In this document: positions 42,975-51,101 of the stretch, piece by piece
Layout of the letters: every line of letters starts with the position of its first letter
How positions within the stretch are numbered: position 1 is the first letter of the stretch
From: Candidatus Nitrosopelagicus sp.
GTDB lineage: Archaea; Thermoproteota; Nitrososphaeria; Nitrososphaerales; Nitrosopumilaceae
DNA length: 64,000 nt
NCBI GenBank assembly: GCA_028345195.1
Contig: JAOMCX010000001.1
Span: 105,411-169,410, forward strand
Direction of reading: 5' to 3'
Made by a program: the position numbers and the translations under genes
Notes under the pieces: model-generated
What the model saw: the letters and a program-made list of their open reading frames with translations, nothing else
Told to the model about the DNA's origin: nothing
Databases searched by the model: none

Positions 42975-44156
42975 CTACTGAATTAAAATATCTGTAGAAA
43001 TTGTATTAGTTAATGGAATTGCTCCTTGAATAGAATTCCATACGAATCTTTCAATTGAATATTTACCTGGTTCCTGCGGCATCCATGAAACTGACATGCC
43101 GAGCTCCTGTGATGGCATTGTTTCACCTGTTACCCATGATAATGATATTACATTATTATCTTCATTTTTGATTTGTACAATGTAAGTAAATTCTTGAGAA
43201 AAATCAATTGCATTCTTAACTTTGGAAAATAACATGCCAGTTTGTCCTATCTCTAATCTTTCAATTAATTCTCCATTTTGTGATAATATTTCTAATTCAT
43301 TCATACTTAATCTCTCAGATGTAGGTATGTTTGAAATGACATTTTCTTGTGCAAAAATATCTAAATCATCATTAGTATTGTATGGTTTTGGTAATGTTCT
43401 ATCGGTATATTTTGCAGTAATTTCTGAATCTGGTAGTGCATAAAGCCGATTACCACTTGATTGATCATCTTTTGTAATTGTTATTATTCCTTCAAAAATT
43501 CCTGAATCTTCTGTAGTTTCGGCAATTTCTAATTTTATTCCCGCACTATCATTTTCAGAAAATACTTCAATATTTACTGTATCAATACTCTCTGGGTTTA
43601 GGTTCATATCTCTTTCAAATAATTTTATTTTTGCAGATTCTTCTGTCACATCAACTATTCGTAAATCCCCTACATTCCATTCTATTTTTGCAGATTCTGA
43701 TAAAACAACTCCATCAGCAAATTCAAATGAAACTGTAATTCCTGAATCTTCCTCATTTTGCAAATATCCTCCATTTGGGCCTTCACCTACTGTTCTCGGA
43801 TTTGTATCATTTTTTCCATCTCCATTGACATCGTGAAGAAATCCTGTCAGGATAATCTCTCCAGTAAAAATTCCACTTGAAGGATCTGTTTCGTATAATT
43901 TGTATTGTTTTAATTGATGAACATTCGTGTATACATTTACTGAATAATTTGGATCTCCTCCGATACTGTCGATTAGATTCATTCCAGTGTTCCAACTTGG
44001 AGCGATTATTGTAATCTCTACTTTTTCAGTCCAGCTGTAAATTGGTTTGTTAAAGAAAATTGGTGCATATGGCTTGTTATAATCTGGAATTTCTTCTGCA
44101 AACCCAAATTGTGTTATTGGAACTAAAAGTAATACTAGAAAAATTTCTTTTAACAT
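42975..44156 (-). CDS. Large secreted/surface protein of unknown function
   Basis: 393 residues with a signal peptide (MLKEIFLVLLLVPITQFGFA) and several beta-sandwich-like segments. They include a repeated pattern of Asp/Gly-rich extracellular loops (VNGDGKNDTNP, SSGIFEGIITITK and SSGIFTGEIILTG are similar), which suggests two related domains at about 30-170 and 180-265. No transmembrane anchor or PEFG tail is seen. Architecture recalls thaumarchaeal S-layer-associated proteins. It converges on the PTPS gene. Confidence 0.75.
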   Translation of the reverse strand: MLKEIFLVLLLVPITQFGFAEEIPDYNKPYAPIFFNKPIYSWTEKVEITIIAPSWNTGMNLIDSIGGDPNYSVNVYTNVHQLKQYKLYETDPSSGIFTGEIILTGFLHDVNGDGKNDTNPRTVGEGPNGGYLQNEEDSGITVSFEFADGVVLSESAKIEWNVGDLRIVDVTEESAKIKLFERDMNLNPESIDTVNIEVFSENDSAGIKLEIAETTEDSGIFEGIITITKDDQSSGNRLYALPDSEITAKYTDRTLPKPYNTNDDLDIFAQENVISNIPTSERLSMNELEILSQNGELIERLEIGQTGMLFSKVKNAIDFSQEFTYIVQIKNEDNNVISLSWVTGETMPSQELGMSVSWMPQEPGKYSIERFVWNSIQGAIPLTNTISTDILIQ

Positions 44157-44204
44157 ACTGTTGATATGCTTTAATATTATTTATACAAGAATAACTCGTC
44201 TAAA

Positions 44205-44354
44205 TTGAAAAAATCTGAATTACGGAAATTAATCTCTGATTATACTTTGTTAAAAATCAAATCAAAAAAGCATGATGTAAATAAAAAATTAAAAGAAATC
44301 GAGCATAGATATTTTCATGAAACTGGTAGAAATATTTTTGATGCTATCGATTAA
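44205..44354 (+). CDS. Small basic protein (49 aa)
   Basis: Reads TTG 44205 to TAA 44354: MKKSELRKLISDYTLLKIKS and onward, lysine-rich and helical. The start is ~26 bases after a TATA-like TTTAATATTATTTATAC, supporting a leaderless TTG gene. It overlaps the tiny zinc protein gene at 44351 tail to tail by 4 bases. Unknown function; its charge pattern suggests nucleic-acid contact. Confidence 0.55.
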   Translation: MKKSELRKLISDYTLLKIKSKKHDVNKKLKEIEHRYFHETGRNIFDAID

Positions 44355-44491
44355 GTTAAATCGCCATCTTTGAGTTTTTTAAGCTCCAAAATCCTAAAAC
44401 ATTCTTCGATTTCTTCAGGTAGATGATCATTAATTGGTCGTTCACAATTCTTACAAATTGTTCCTTCCATGTCGGAATTTGGTTTTGCCAT
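44351..44491 (-). CDS. Tiny Cys-containing protein (46 aa)
   Basis: Reads ATG 44491 to TAA 44351. It has CKNC (about 13-16) followed by HLPEEIEECF, with a third Cys at 31, so one zinc site is possible. The C-terminus is a Lys/Leu helix. It is immediately downstream of the 60-residue zinc-ribbon membrane protein (5 bases apart), likely one transcript. No family recognised. Confidence 0.6.
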   Translation of the reverse strand: MAKPNSDMEGTICKNCERPINDHLPEEIEECFRILELKKLKDGDLT

Positions 44492-44496
44492 CATAA

Positions 44497-44679
44497 TTAT
44501 CGCCAGTCCTTAGTATCTGTTGTACATTTAGGACATTTATTTCCATTTGTCACTGTACCACATTTGTTACACTTTGCTGAATATCCGATCATATCATTTT
44601 TCCCCGTTTTTGTATATTTGAAAATTAGTATGAATGCGGTTAAAATTCCAATTGCTGCTCCTGCTACCCATAACAACAT
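44497..44679 (-). CDS. Small membrane protein with C-terminal zinc ribbon (60 aa)
   Basis: A membrane helix (LLWVAGAAIGILTAFILIF, residues 2-20) followed by a cytoplasmic CNKCGTVTNGNKCPKC zinc ribbon (about 37-52). The whole protein is a one-helix anchor plus a zinc knuckle. In the same unit as the 46-residue protein. Could tether a complex to the membrane (inference). Confidence 0.7.
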   Translation of the reverse strand: MLLWVAGAAIGILTAFILIFKYTKTGKNDMIGYSAKCNKCGTVTNGNKCPKCTTDTKDWR

Positions 44680-44719
44680 GATATTGTATGGACTTTATTC
44701 AATTAAAAACTAACTATAT

Positions 44720-44842
44720 CTAGAATTTTCTTGAATCGCCCTCGAGTAGACCCGGACCGATATGTAACTTATCTATGTGAGTAGATAGTTCTTCTTTATC
44801 CTTGAACTTTGATTCACAATAGGGACATGAGTGTTCTTCCAT
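44720..44842 (-). CDS. C2H2 zinc-finger miniprotein (40 aa)
   Basis: Reads ATG 44842 to TAG 44720. The only domain is a C2H2 finger: CPYC (6-9), a 12-residue helix with KEELSTH, and the second His in KLH (22). Sequence after it is Gly-rich. Single-finger miniproteins of this type occur in ammonia-oxidising archaea. Likely DNA or RNA binding. Confidence 0.68.
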   Translation of the reverse strand: MEEHSCPYCESKFKDKEELSTHIDKLHIGPGLLEGDSRKF

Positions 44843-44903
44843 ACCATACTATGTGTTTCACCGAATAAAAGGTTGATGTAATTGATATTTGTATAAATTT
44901 ATT

Positions 44904-45686
44904 CTATCTTTTTGGTATATCATCTTCAGAACTAAATCTTGATTCAACCGCTTCAGCCTTGACCGATAATTCCTTCGTATCTCCAAGTTTTTGATAGGTT
45001 AATTTTTCTAATGTTTCTATAATTGTTCTTGCTGCTCTATATTGAGGAATTCTAGGTTCTAATAATTCTCCGTAGAGTCCAATACCATTAATCCCATTTA
45101 ATTTTGCGTAACCTAGAATCAATCCGTTAAAACCTGTAATCACTGATTCAGTTGGAGTAGTTTCTATTCCTAACTTTCTAACTAATTTCAATATGTCTTG
45201 TGATGTAGTTGTAACGTATGTTGTAGGGCTTTTTCCAAAAGATCTTGATGTATGATAACCTCCTACAGTATAGATGAATTTTGCATCATATCTTTTTGCA
45301 ACGTTGATGACATCTTGACATAATTCATTTAGCTCTTCATTTTCTTGAGGCTGACCTCTGCCTCCACCAAATACAATTATGTCTTTACTGAATCGATATT
45401 CCCATTTCTCTTCAGGAATCTCGATGTATCCTCCTTTATCGTATACATATGGTGGTCTAGATGATGTTGCATGTCGAAATGATGCTGTGCCTAAACTTTT
45501 GTTGATGTGATTTACAACTATGCTTCCAACATTTCCCATATCTTGCATTGCTGCTATGATGAGTGGCTTGTTAACATCTGGAATTCTCGAATCTTCAAAA
45601 TGCATACCTCTTGATGAAATTTCTTGTTTAAAACATGTTTGGTATAAAAAATCTAAATTGTTAGCACTATTTTGGAAATGTAGCAC
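44904..45686 (-). CDS. PAC2-family protein (proteasome assembly chaperone-like)
   Basis: Up to 260 residues. From about residue 36, VNKPLIIAAMQDMGNVGSIVVNH begins a PAC2 domain, with GGGRGQPQENEELNELCQDV and TVGGYHTSRSFGKSP typical. Archaeal PAC2 proteins are related to proteasome assembly chaperones. The first ~27 residues are atypical, and a Met at 45605 (MHFEDSRIPD) is a plausible alternative start. Upstream lies the structured element at 45720-45800. Confidence 0.85.
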   Translation of the reverse strand: MLHFQNSANNLDFLYQTCFKQEISSRGMHFEDSRIPDVNKPLIIAAMQDMGNVGSIVVNHINKSLGTASFRHATSSRPPYVYDKGGYIEIPEEKWEYRFSKDIIVFGGGRGQPQENEELNELCQDVINVAKRYDAKFIYTVGGYHTSRSFGKSPTTYVTTTSQDILKLVRKLGIETTPTESVITGFNGLILGYAKLNGINGIGLYGELLEPRIPQYRAARTIIETLEKLTYQKLGDTKELSVKAEAVESRFSSEDDIPKR

Positions 45687-45719
45687 TAGTTAAATATCAT
45701 TATCAACATGAAACTGTAT

Positions 45720-45800
45720 AGTTAAGATTGTCCGAAGGTTCATCACCTGTGAACTGTCACCGGAGTACTAACGTTTCCGGTCTTAAGTTCATGTTATACA
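45720..45800 (+). ncRNA. Candidate structured RNA with two hairpins and a closing stem
   Basis: TTAAG (722-726) pairs with CTTAA (782-786) and encloses two hairpins: GTTCA 738-742 / TGAAC 750-754 and ACCGGA 759-764 / TCCGGT 776-781. An outer stem is also possible (AACATGAA 705-712 / TTCATGTT 788-795). A TATA-like TTAAATAT at 690-697 predicts a start near 45720, and a T-run (CTTTTTTC, about 45809-45816) could end it. The strand is not certain: read in reverse it would lie between the CWC gene stop and the PAC2 gene, as a leader or attenuator. Confidence 0.45.
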
Positions 45801-45961
45801 CCCAAAATCTTTTTTCGGTATTTGACTAATAGACAAGTTCTACAAAGACAGTCTCGATCATCAATCTCATTTTTAGATAATTTTGGAAAATCTGCACACC
45901 AGCATGTAATGTCATTGTCACATGAAAAACCATCTCCACATTCAGCACAATTTTTTTGCAT
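45794..45961 (-). CDS. Cysteine-rich CWC-family protein (55 aa)
   Basis: Reads ATG 45961 to TAA 45794. Cys pattern: NCAECGDGFSC, then ITCWCADFP and DRDCLCRTC, which is the CWC (cysteine-rich, CxxC..CWC..CLCxxC) arrangement of a small zinc- or metal-binding family. The start overlaps the VWA gene's stop by 1 base, so it is the third gene of the MoxR-VWA operon. Function unknown. Confidence 0.78.
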   Translation of the reverse strand: MQKNCAECGDGFSCDNDITCWCADFPKLSKNEIDDRDCLCRTCLLVKYRKKILGV

Positions 45962-47529
45962 TAGTTATCTGACAATATGCTTAATACTCTATTAGGAATA
46001 TCTGGTAACCTACTCACTGCTAAGACTTTATCATAACCTAGATATTTCAAATTATTTGCAATTGATGTTGCACTAAATGTGTCTCTACCTACCCCAATTG
46101 CAGTCATTTTAATTCCTAATGTTTTGTATGACTTTAGTATTAATTTGGCAGCATTTGGATCTGCTGGTTCTCCATCAGATAATGTCAGGAAAATATCTGG
46201 TTTTTTTGATGTTAAAACTGGAAGCATTCTATCATATACTTCTGCTAGAGGTGTTCCTCCGTTGGCAGAAATTTGTGCTAATCTTTTGGCTGCTGAATTA
46301 TTCCATTTCATTTCTGCGGGTTTTATCAACCAGCAAACTACCTGTCTATCCACTGTATTGAATGCATATACTGAAAAATTTACCTTTAGAAAGGCCAATA
46401 CCTCACATAATCCAATTGTTGCTTTTTTGTACTCTATTTGTTGTTCGGACATACTTGAAGAATGATCCAGTAAAATTACAATTCTTGATTTTATTGATTT
46501 TTTAACATCTGTGATGAATGGTTTATGAAATCCTTCAAGATACGTTTCTTCATCAAATTCTTCACCTGAATCGACATGCTCTTCTTTCCATCCTGTTTTC
46601 CATTCACGGAATCTATTTTTTAAATTACTTATCAAATCTTGATCATAAATTTTTGTTTCATCGACATTTGTTGGATTTGGTATTTGAATTCCAATAGTTT
46701 CGGGCATCAATCCTTTATTTTCATTCTTCTTAGTCTCGTCTTTAATTAAATCAAATTCTTTAGCAATTTCTAATCCTGCCATAGCTCTGTTTGGATCTAT
46801 TTTTCCTAATTCCGATTCAAGATTTTTTGTAATTTTTTGTACCGCTTTTTCAAAATCTTGTGGTGTAACCATCATTCCAGGTCCTTTCATTGGTACTGAT
46901 AGTGGAATTGTAATCAATGGATCAATATCTAATATGGTTAAAATTTTTGGAATATGTTTTTCTATCCACTCTGTTCCGTAATCATTTTTTAATGCATCTT
47001 CTAGAATTTCCTTTGCAAATTCTGAGGCTTTTACTATGCGGTCGAAGTGACTTGGTTGCATTTCTCCTTTTACATCGCCAAACAAAAAATATTGGTAAAA
47101 TCCTTCAACAATTTTTGATTTTCCTAAAAGATCACCTAAAGATGGTCTGTAAGTCCACTGCCAAGCATAATTAAAAATTAATTCTTCATCCATTCCTTGC
47201 CAAACTTTTCTTCCAACTAATTCGATTCTACGTCTTTCAATTGAATTTAATAAAAATCCAAACGCATGATCATTAGATAAAATTTTTTCACAATTTTTTA
47301 TCTTCATACTTTCATACCATGCAGCAGTTCTAAATTGTCTATATTTAGAAAACTCATCTCCATTGTAATCTATTACTGGGGTAAGAATCACTTTGTTTTC
47401 TTTAATTCTAGTTTCATTGACTTTCTTTGGTGACATTGTCACAATGATTTTGTCATTTTCAGACCATCGTCTTATTAAAAATGTAGAAATTTCAATTAAT
47501 GTATCATTTCTTAGTGCAACTGATGACAT
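45961..47529 (-). CDS. VWA-domain protein (CoxE-like partner of MoxR)
   Basis: 522 residues. A long N-terminal helical region is followed by a C-terminal von Willebrand A domain. The metal-ion-dependent adhesion site is complete, with DHSSSM (DxSxS, about 353-358), a Thr in the ANGGTPLAEVYD loop and SDGEP. VWA/MoxR pairs usually help assemble or activate metalloenzymes or complexes. Overlaps moxR by 1 base and the CWC gene by 1 base. Confidence 0.9.
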   Translation of the reverse strand: MSSVALRNDTLIEISTFLIRRWSENDKIIVTMSPKKVNETRIKENKVILTPVIDYNGDEFSKYRQFRTAAWYESMKIKNCEKILSNDHAFGFLLNSIERRRIELVGRKVWQGMDEELIFNYAWQWTYRPSLGDLLGKSKIVEGFYQYFLFGDVKGEMQPSHFDRIVKASEFAKEILEDALKNDYGTEWIEKHIPKILTILDIDPLITIPLSVPMKGPGMMVTPQDFEKAVQKITKNLESELGKIDPNRAMAGLEIAKEFDLIKDETKKNENKGLMPETIGIQIPNPTNVDETKIYDQDLISNLKNRFREWKTGWKEEHVDSGEEFDEETYLEGFHKPFITDVKKSIKSRIVILLDHSSSMSEQQIEYKKATIGLCEVLAFLKVNFSVYAFNTVDRQVVCWLIKPAEMKWNNSAAKRLAQISANGGTPLAEVYDRMLPVLTSKKPDIFLTLSDGEPADPNAAKLILKSYKTLGIKMTAIGVGRDTFSATSIANNLKYLGYDKVLAVSRLPDIPNRVLSILSDN

Positions 47530-48332
47530 TAGCTCTCATACATGGATGTAATAATGTCATTAACTTTCTGTAATTCAATATTTCCCCATTGTGCATAGAC
47601 ATTTCCAAAAACTATTTCAGCTGCTTTCTTTGGTGACATATCTCCATCAATCAACTTTGCATATGCTATAGTTTCTCTAAGTGATGGTGAATAGTATAAT
47701 TCTTCAACTGATGCTGCTTGCCTCAGTGTGTTTGCAAGTTTAATTCCTCTTTGTAATGCTTCATCATCTGCTTCCGGAACATGTTTTTTCACAATTTCAA
47801 GTTCTTTTTCTTCAGGTGGATAGTCCATTCTTAATCTGATAGGAAATCTACTCAATAGTTGTGGCGGTAATTCTTTTGTTCCGACATGGTTTAATGGATT
47901 AATTGTTGCTATCACAAACCATGATTTGTTTGCTGTTACAACCTCTCCACCAGATTCTTTCAAAACTACTTGTCTTCTGTCATCCAATGCTTCATCTAAT
48001 CTTAATAAGACATCAGGCTCAGCTGCATTAATCTCGTCTAGATATAGCATGTCTCCTTCTTTCATTGATTTTATCAAAATTCCTTCATTAAATTCGATAT
48101 TTCCTTCTGAAAGACTCTTTGAACCTACAAGATGACTTTCTCTAGTTCTCAAACTAAAATTAATTGATTCTAGTTTCATTGATTGTTTTTTTGCAAATTC
48201 TCTAACTAGAGTTGTTTTACCTGTACCTTTTGGACCTATTACAAGTACAAAAATTCCTTGCTCATGGGCTTTCTCCAAAATCTCAAATGCATTACTCCAG
48301 TCTAAATATTCTGGAGTACTATCTTCCATCAA
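47529..48332 (-). CDS. MoxR-family AAA+ ATPase
   Basis: A 267-residue AAA+ chaperone: Walker A GPKGTGKTTL (about 33-42), Walker B GDMLYLDEINAAEPDVLLRL (about 92-111), sensor 1 in FVIATINPLNHVGTKELPPQLLSRFP with its arginine. MoxR ATPases work with VWA proteins to remodel or load cofactors into target enzymes. First gene of the three-gene operon. The client here is unknown. Confidence 0.93.
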   Translation of the reverse strand: MMEDSTPEYLDWSNAFEILEKAHEQGIFVLVIGPKGTGKTTLVREFAKKQSMKLESINFSLRTRESHLVGSKSLSEGNIEFNEGILIKSMKEGDMLYLDEINAAEPDVLLRLDEALDDRRQVVLKESGGEVVTANKSWFVIATINPLNHVGTKELPPQLLSRFPIRLRMDYPPEEKELEIVKKHVPEADDEALQRGIKLANTLRQAASVEELYYSPSLRETIAYAKLIDGDMSPKKAAEIVFGNVYAQWGNIELQKVNDIITSMYES

Positions 48333-48372
48333 AGTATAATTGTTTGATCTTGTACTTTATTTAAGACTAGAT

Positions 48373-49836
48373 CTATTCTGCGAATGATGCTATCTTAGCA
48401 AATGATTCATCTAATGTTTTATGTAACTTTTTATTCCAATCATCAAATCCGGATGGATCTTTTGGATAGTTATTGTAATGTTCAACAAGCCATTGATTTT
48501 GACCTGATGTATACTTGAGACCACTTGCAACTGTTTTATTCATTGCTCCTCTAATTATCATTCCTAGCTTACCAAGACCTGAAAAGTCTGGATGTTCTCC
48601 TTTACTTATTGATTCAACATCTAAGTTACCTAGGAAATGTTTCATTCCGTAACTAATTTGTTCATTTGTCATTGTTTGTACTAATCTTCTGAATAATTCT
48701 AAACCAGCTGTTTTGTAACCATACTCTTTAATGAAATCAATATTGTATTGCCACAAACTTGCTTCTGAAACATCATTAGCTTCAATTGACTGTGTAACAT
48801 TATTTCCAATAATTGTTCCTGCAATAAGTGCTGGTCCAATTCCTCCTGCATCTATTGGTTTAGGCATCCATGCTGAATCTCCAACTAACATGTATCCTCC
48901 TGAAACCATACAATCATTTTGTCTTCGTACTGAAACTGAAGAAATTCCTGAATTGTTATGTTGATCCATTTCATCTTCTGAAAGTTTTGGATTTGCAAGA
49001 ACTGGATTTCTTTCTAGATACTCTTTCATCAATGAACCAACATTGTCTTTTTTTCCTAGTCTGTTGTTTCGTTTATCTAAGTGTGTTTTTTCAACACCTA
49101 ATCCTATGTTAACTTTGTTGTCAGCTTTTGGAAAAACCCATCCATATCCTCCAGGTGCAATGTCTTGGTCTAAATGAATTATACAATAATCTGGATCAAA
49201 TTGTGTTAAATCTTCTTTGCCTGGTTCAAAATACATGATGTGTCTTCCAGTGGTTTCTACATCTGTTCTGTCTATCTCTCTCTCAACTTTTGTAGAATTT
49301 TGTAATCCATTTCTTAATTTCGATGTAATTCCCATTGCATCAACTACTAATTTTGCAGTTTTTTTGTATGGTTGTTTTGTTTTGTTATCTGTTCCTTGTA
49401 TGCCCACAACTTGTTGTCCGTCATAGATTAATCCTGAAAGAGAAACTTCAAACTCAAATTCAACTCCCATTTTTCTCGTTCTTGCATTTTGAATTTCTGG
49501 AAGTTTTTGTCTATTTAGCATATATCCTGCTCCATCAAATGGAATGGCTGTCTCATTATCTGGTGAAAATGCCATGACTCCTTTTACATCATGTTCAATT
49601 TCTGGTCGTGTCCAAGGAACCTTGATTCTCTCAGTCATGAAGTCTACTGCTTCTTTTGAACATGCATCTCCGCATGTCCAACCTGCTCCGCCTTTTCTAC
49701 CTGGTAATGTTTCTGGATTTCTATCTACTGAAAGAATTCTCAAATTTTGTTTTGAATAATATGAAATTGCTTGTGCAGCAATTGTTCCTGTTAATCCTCC
49801 ACCTGCAACAATTACATCATAATCTGTTTCCAACAA
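48373..49836 (-). CDS. Geranylgeranyl reductase family FAD-dependent enzyme
   Basis: 487 residues. The N-terminal FAD motif is VIVAGGGLTGTIAAQAIS (about 9-26). The GGAGWTCGDAC Cys-rich loop follows (about 49-59), then YGWVFPKADNKVNIGLGV and VGDSAWMPKPIDAGGIGPALIAG (about 320-342), the GGR signature with the second FAD loop. It saturates geranylgeranyl chains of archaeal lipids. Matches the lipid genes elsewhere in the window (mvk to idsA). A promoter-like AT stretch lies upstream, and a GC-rich RNA candidate is close behind. Confidence 0.9.
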   Translation of the reverse strand: MLETDYDVIVAGGGLTGTIAAQAISYYSKQNLRILSVDRNPETLPGRKGGAGWTCGDACSKEAVDFMTERIKVPWTRPEIEHDVKGVMAFSPDNETAIPFDGAGYMLNRQKLPEIQNARTRKMGVEFEFEVSLSGLIYDGQQVVGIQGTDNKTKQPYKKTAKLVVDAMGITSKLRNGLQNSTKVEREIDRTDVETTGRHIMYFEPGKEDLTQFDPDYCIIHLDQDIAPGGYGWVFPKADNKVNIGLGVEKTHLDKRNNRLGKKDNVGSLMKEYLERNPVLANPKLSEDEMDQHNNSGISSVSVRRQNDCMVSGGYMLVGDSAWMPKPIDAGGIGPALIAGTIIGNNVTQSIEANDVSEASLWQYNIDFIKEYGYKTAGLELFRRLVQTMTNEQISYGMKHFLGNLDVESISKGEHPDFSGLGKLGMIIRGAMNKTVASGLKYTSGQNQWLVEHYNNYPKDPSGFDDWNKKLHKTLDESFAKIASFAE

Positions 49837-49886
49837 AACATTGTCTATATCATGAATATTTAAAACATCATAATAGCATAATTGGG

Positions 49887-49948
49887 TCGGTTCGTCGCGG
49901 CGTCATCAGCGCTTGGCGCTCAGACTGGAGCGGCTTTTATTTCCTCAT
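49887..49948 (-). ncRNA. GC-rich island, candidate C/D-box-like small RNA
   Basis: The ~60-base stretch is conspicuously G+C-rich against the AT-rich surroundings. On the reverse strand it reads C-like ATGAGGA near the start, D'-like CTGA (49920-49923), an 11-base GCGC-CAA-GCGC hairpin spacer, C'-like TGATGA (49903-49908), and ends with CCGA (49887-49890) in place of CTGA. The overall size and order fit an archaeal C/D guide RNA. A TATA-like element (about 49965-49977) predicts a start near 49947. The last box is non-canonical and no rRNA target was verified. Confidence 0.4.
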
Positions 49949-49992
49949 TCCCTTCTTGAATTGCTTGTAAATATTATTAAATGATCTATGGA

Positions 49993-50409
49993 TCACATTT
50001 TCATTAATTCTTGATAAATTTTCTTTTTCTCATTTTTAACATAAACGGGGGTACTGATGTTAATTTTGATTGTATCTTCTTTTGATATTGTTAAAATTCC
50101 TGAAACTAGCTTTTGTTTACTTATACGTAAACTAAGACCTGAAGATGTTACAAAATTTTCAACATCATCGAAAATCTCCTGAAATTCATCTTTTTTCATT
50201 TTTGAGAAAAACAAACTAACAAAATTATGAGCAGATTTTCTTTTCAATTGTGATGAAATTAATAATATAGGGTTGTTAAAATGACCTGGAATTTGTTCAA
50301 TTTGAAAATCTTTTTGTTCTATACCAAAATTTTCTTCTAATTTTTCTAAAACCTTATTCTCATCTTCTGTGGCATGAAGAATTAAATTAATTTTTACTTC
50401 TAATTGCAT
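49993..50409 (-). CDS. Predicted exosome-associated RNA-binding protein (COG1325)
   Basis: 138 residues: alpha/beta fold with INLILHATEDENKVLEKLEE at the start and FNNPILLISSQLKRKSAHNF in the middle, fitting the archaeal COG1325 family linked to exosome or RNA metabolism. It begins 15 bases after rps3ae in the same operon, a common archaeal neighbour set. Identification is moderate because the sequence is divergent. Confidence 0.7.
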   Translation of the reverse strand: MQLEVKINLILHATEDENKVLEKLEENFGIEQKDFQIEQIPGHFNNPILLISSQLKRKSAHNFVSLFFSKMKKDEFQEIFDDVENFVTSSGLSLRISKQKLVSGILTISKEDTIKINISTPVYVKNEKKKIYQELMKM

Positions 50410-50424
50410 CTCTAAACCATCAGT

Positions 50425-51060
50425 TTAGTCTGCTTTTGGTTTTTTAGTTTTTGCTTCAAGCAAGACTGTTTGTGCTGATGCTGTCTTGATTAGTTTAACC
50501 TTCTCTAATCCTACATGTCTTAGTTTTATCACTTTTTTTGCAGCAGCCATAATGTCCGAATTTATTTTACCATAACATGTCGCTTGAACGAATCCATCAA
50601 TATCCATAGTTGGTACTGTTTTCTCTATCACATCTTTTGCAATTAGGCGTAATTGACGCTGTCTTGATGTGTTTAATTGTCTGTGTGTTAGAGCAATCAT
50701 CTTGATTCTAAAAACATACTTGTCTTTTGTTTCAATGTCAATGTTGAAATTGACTTTAGAAGAACCTTTACGAATCAAACTCCTTAGAAATTCTTTTGAA
50801 TACTCATATCTCTTGAAAACTGTTTTTGCCTTAGTATCATTGACCTCGTCAATTTGAAAAATTATTTTATATTGATGTTGTGAAGGATCACCTTTGAGTA
50901 TATCCCATAATGTAACTTCTAATATTCTACCTTTGGCATTTTCATCATCTGTAATTGGAACATATCCGATATTGACATTGTTAAATGAATCTGGAGCTAT
51001 AACATTTACCCATTTCTTTTCTTTCCACTTATCCTTAATCTTACGAGCTTTTCTGGCCAA
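50425..51060 (-). CDS. rps3ae: Small ribosomal subunit protein eS1
   Basis: 211 residues of archaeal eS1: KIKDKWKEKKWVNVIAPDSF near the start, then IGYVPITDDENAKGRILEVTL and the YVFRIKMIALTHRQLNTSRQ segment. A short Lys-rich C-terminus follows. Binds 16S rRNA at the platform. In an operon with serS, pcc1 and rps15. Length normal. Confidence 0.95.
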   Translation of the reverse strand: MARKARKIKDKWKEKKWVNVIAPDSFNNVNIGYVPITDDENAKGRILEVTLWDILKGDPSQHQYKIIFQIDEVNDTKAKTVFKRYEYSKEFLRSLIRKGSSKVNFNIDIETKDKYVFRIKMIALTHRQLNTSRQRQLRLIAKDVIEKTVPTMDIDGFVQATCYGKINSDIMAAAKKVIKLRHVGLEKVKLIKTASAQTVLLEAKTKKPKAD

Positions 51061-51101
51061 TTATCTTGAACGACTATTTTCTGAATATAAACTGTTCTAG
51101 A

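Noticed and set aside
45738-45746. Perfect C box (GTGATGA) on the reverse strand in the structured element
   Set aside because: No D box follows on that strand within 60 bases, so a C/D RNA is not supported.
48731-49759. Several long forward frames opposite the geranylgeranyl reductase
   Set aside because: Antisense shadows of one conserved gene; no promoters or family signals.
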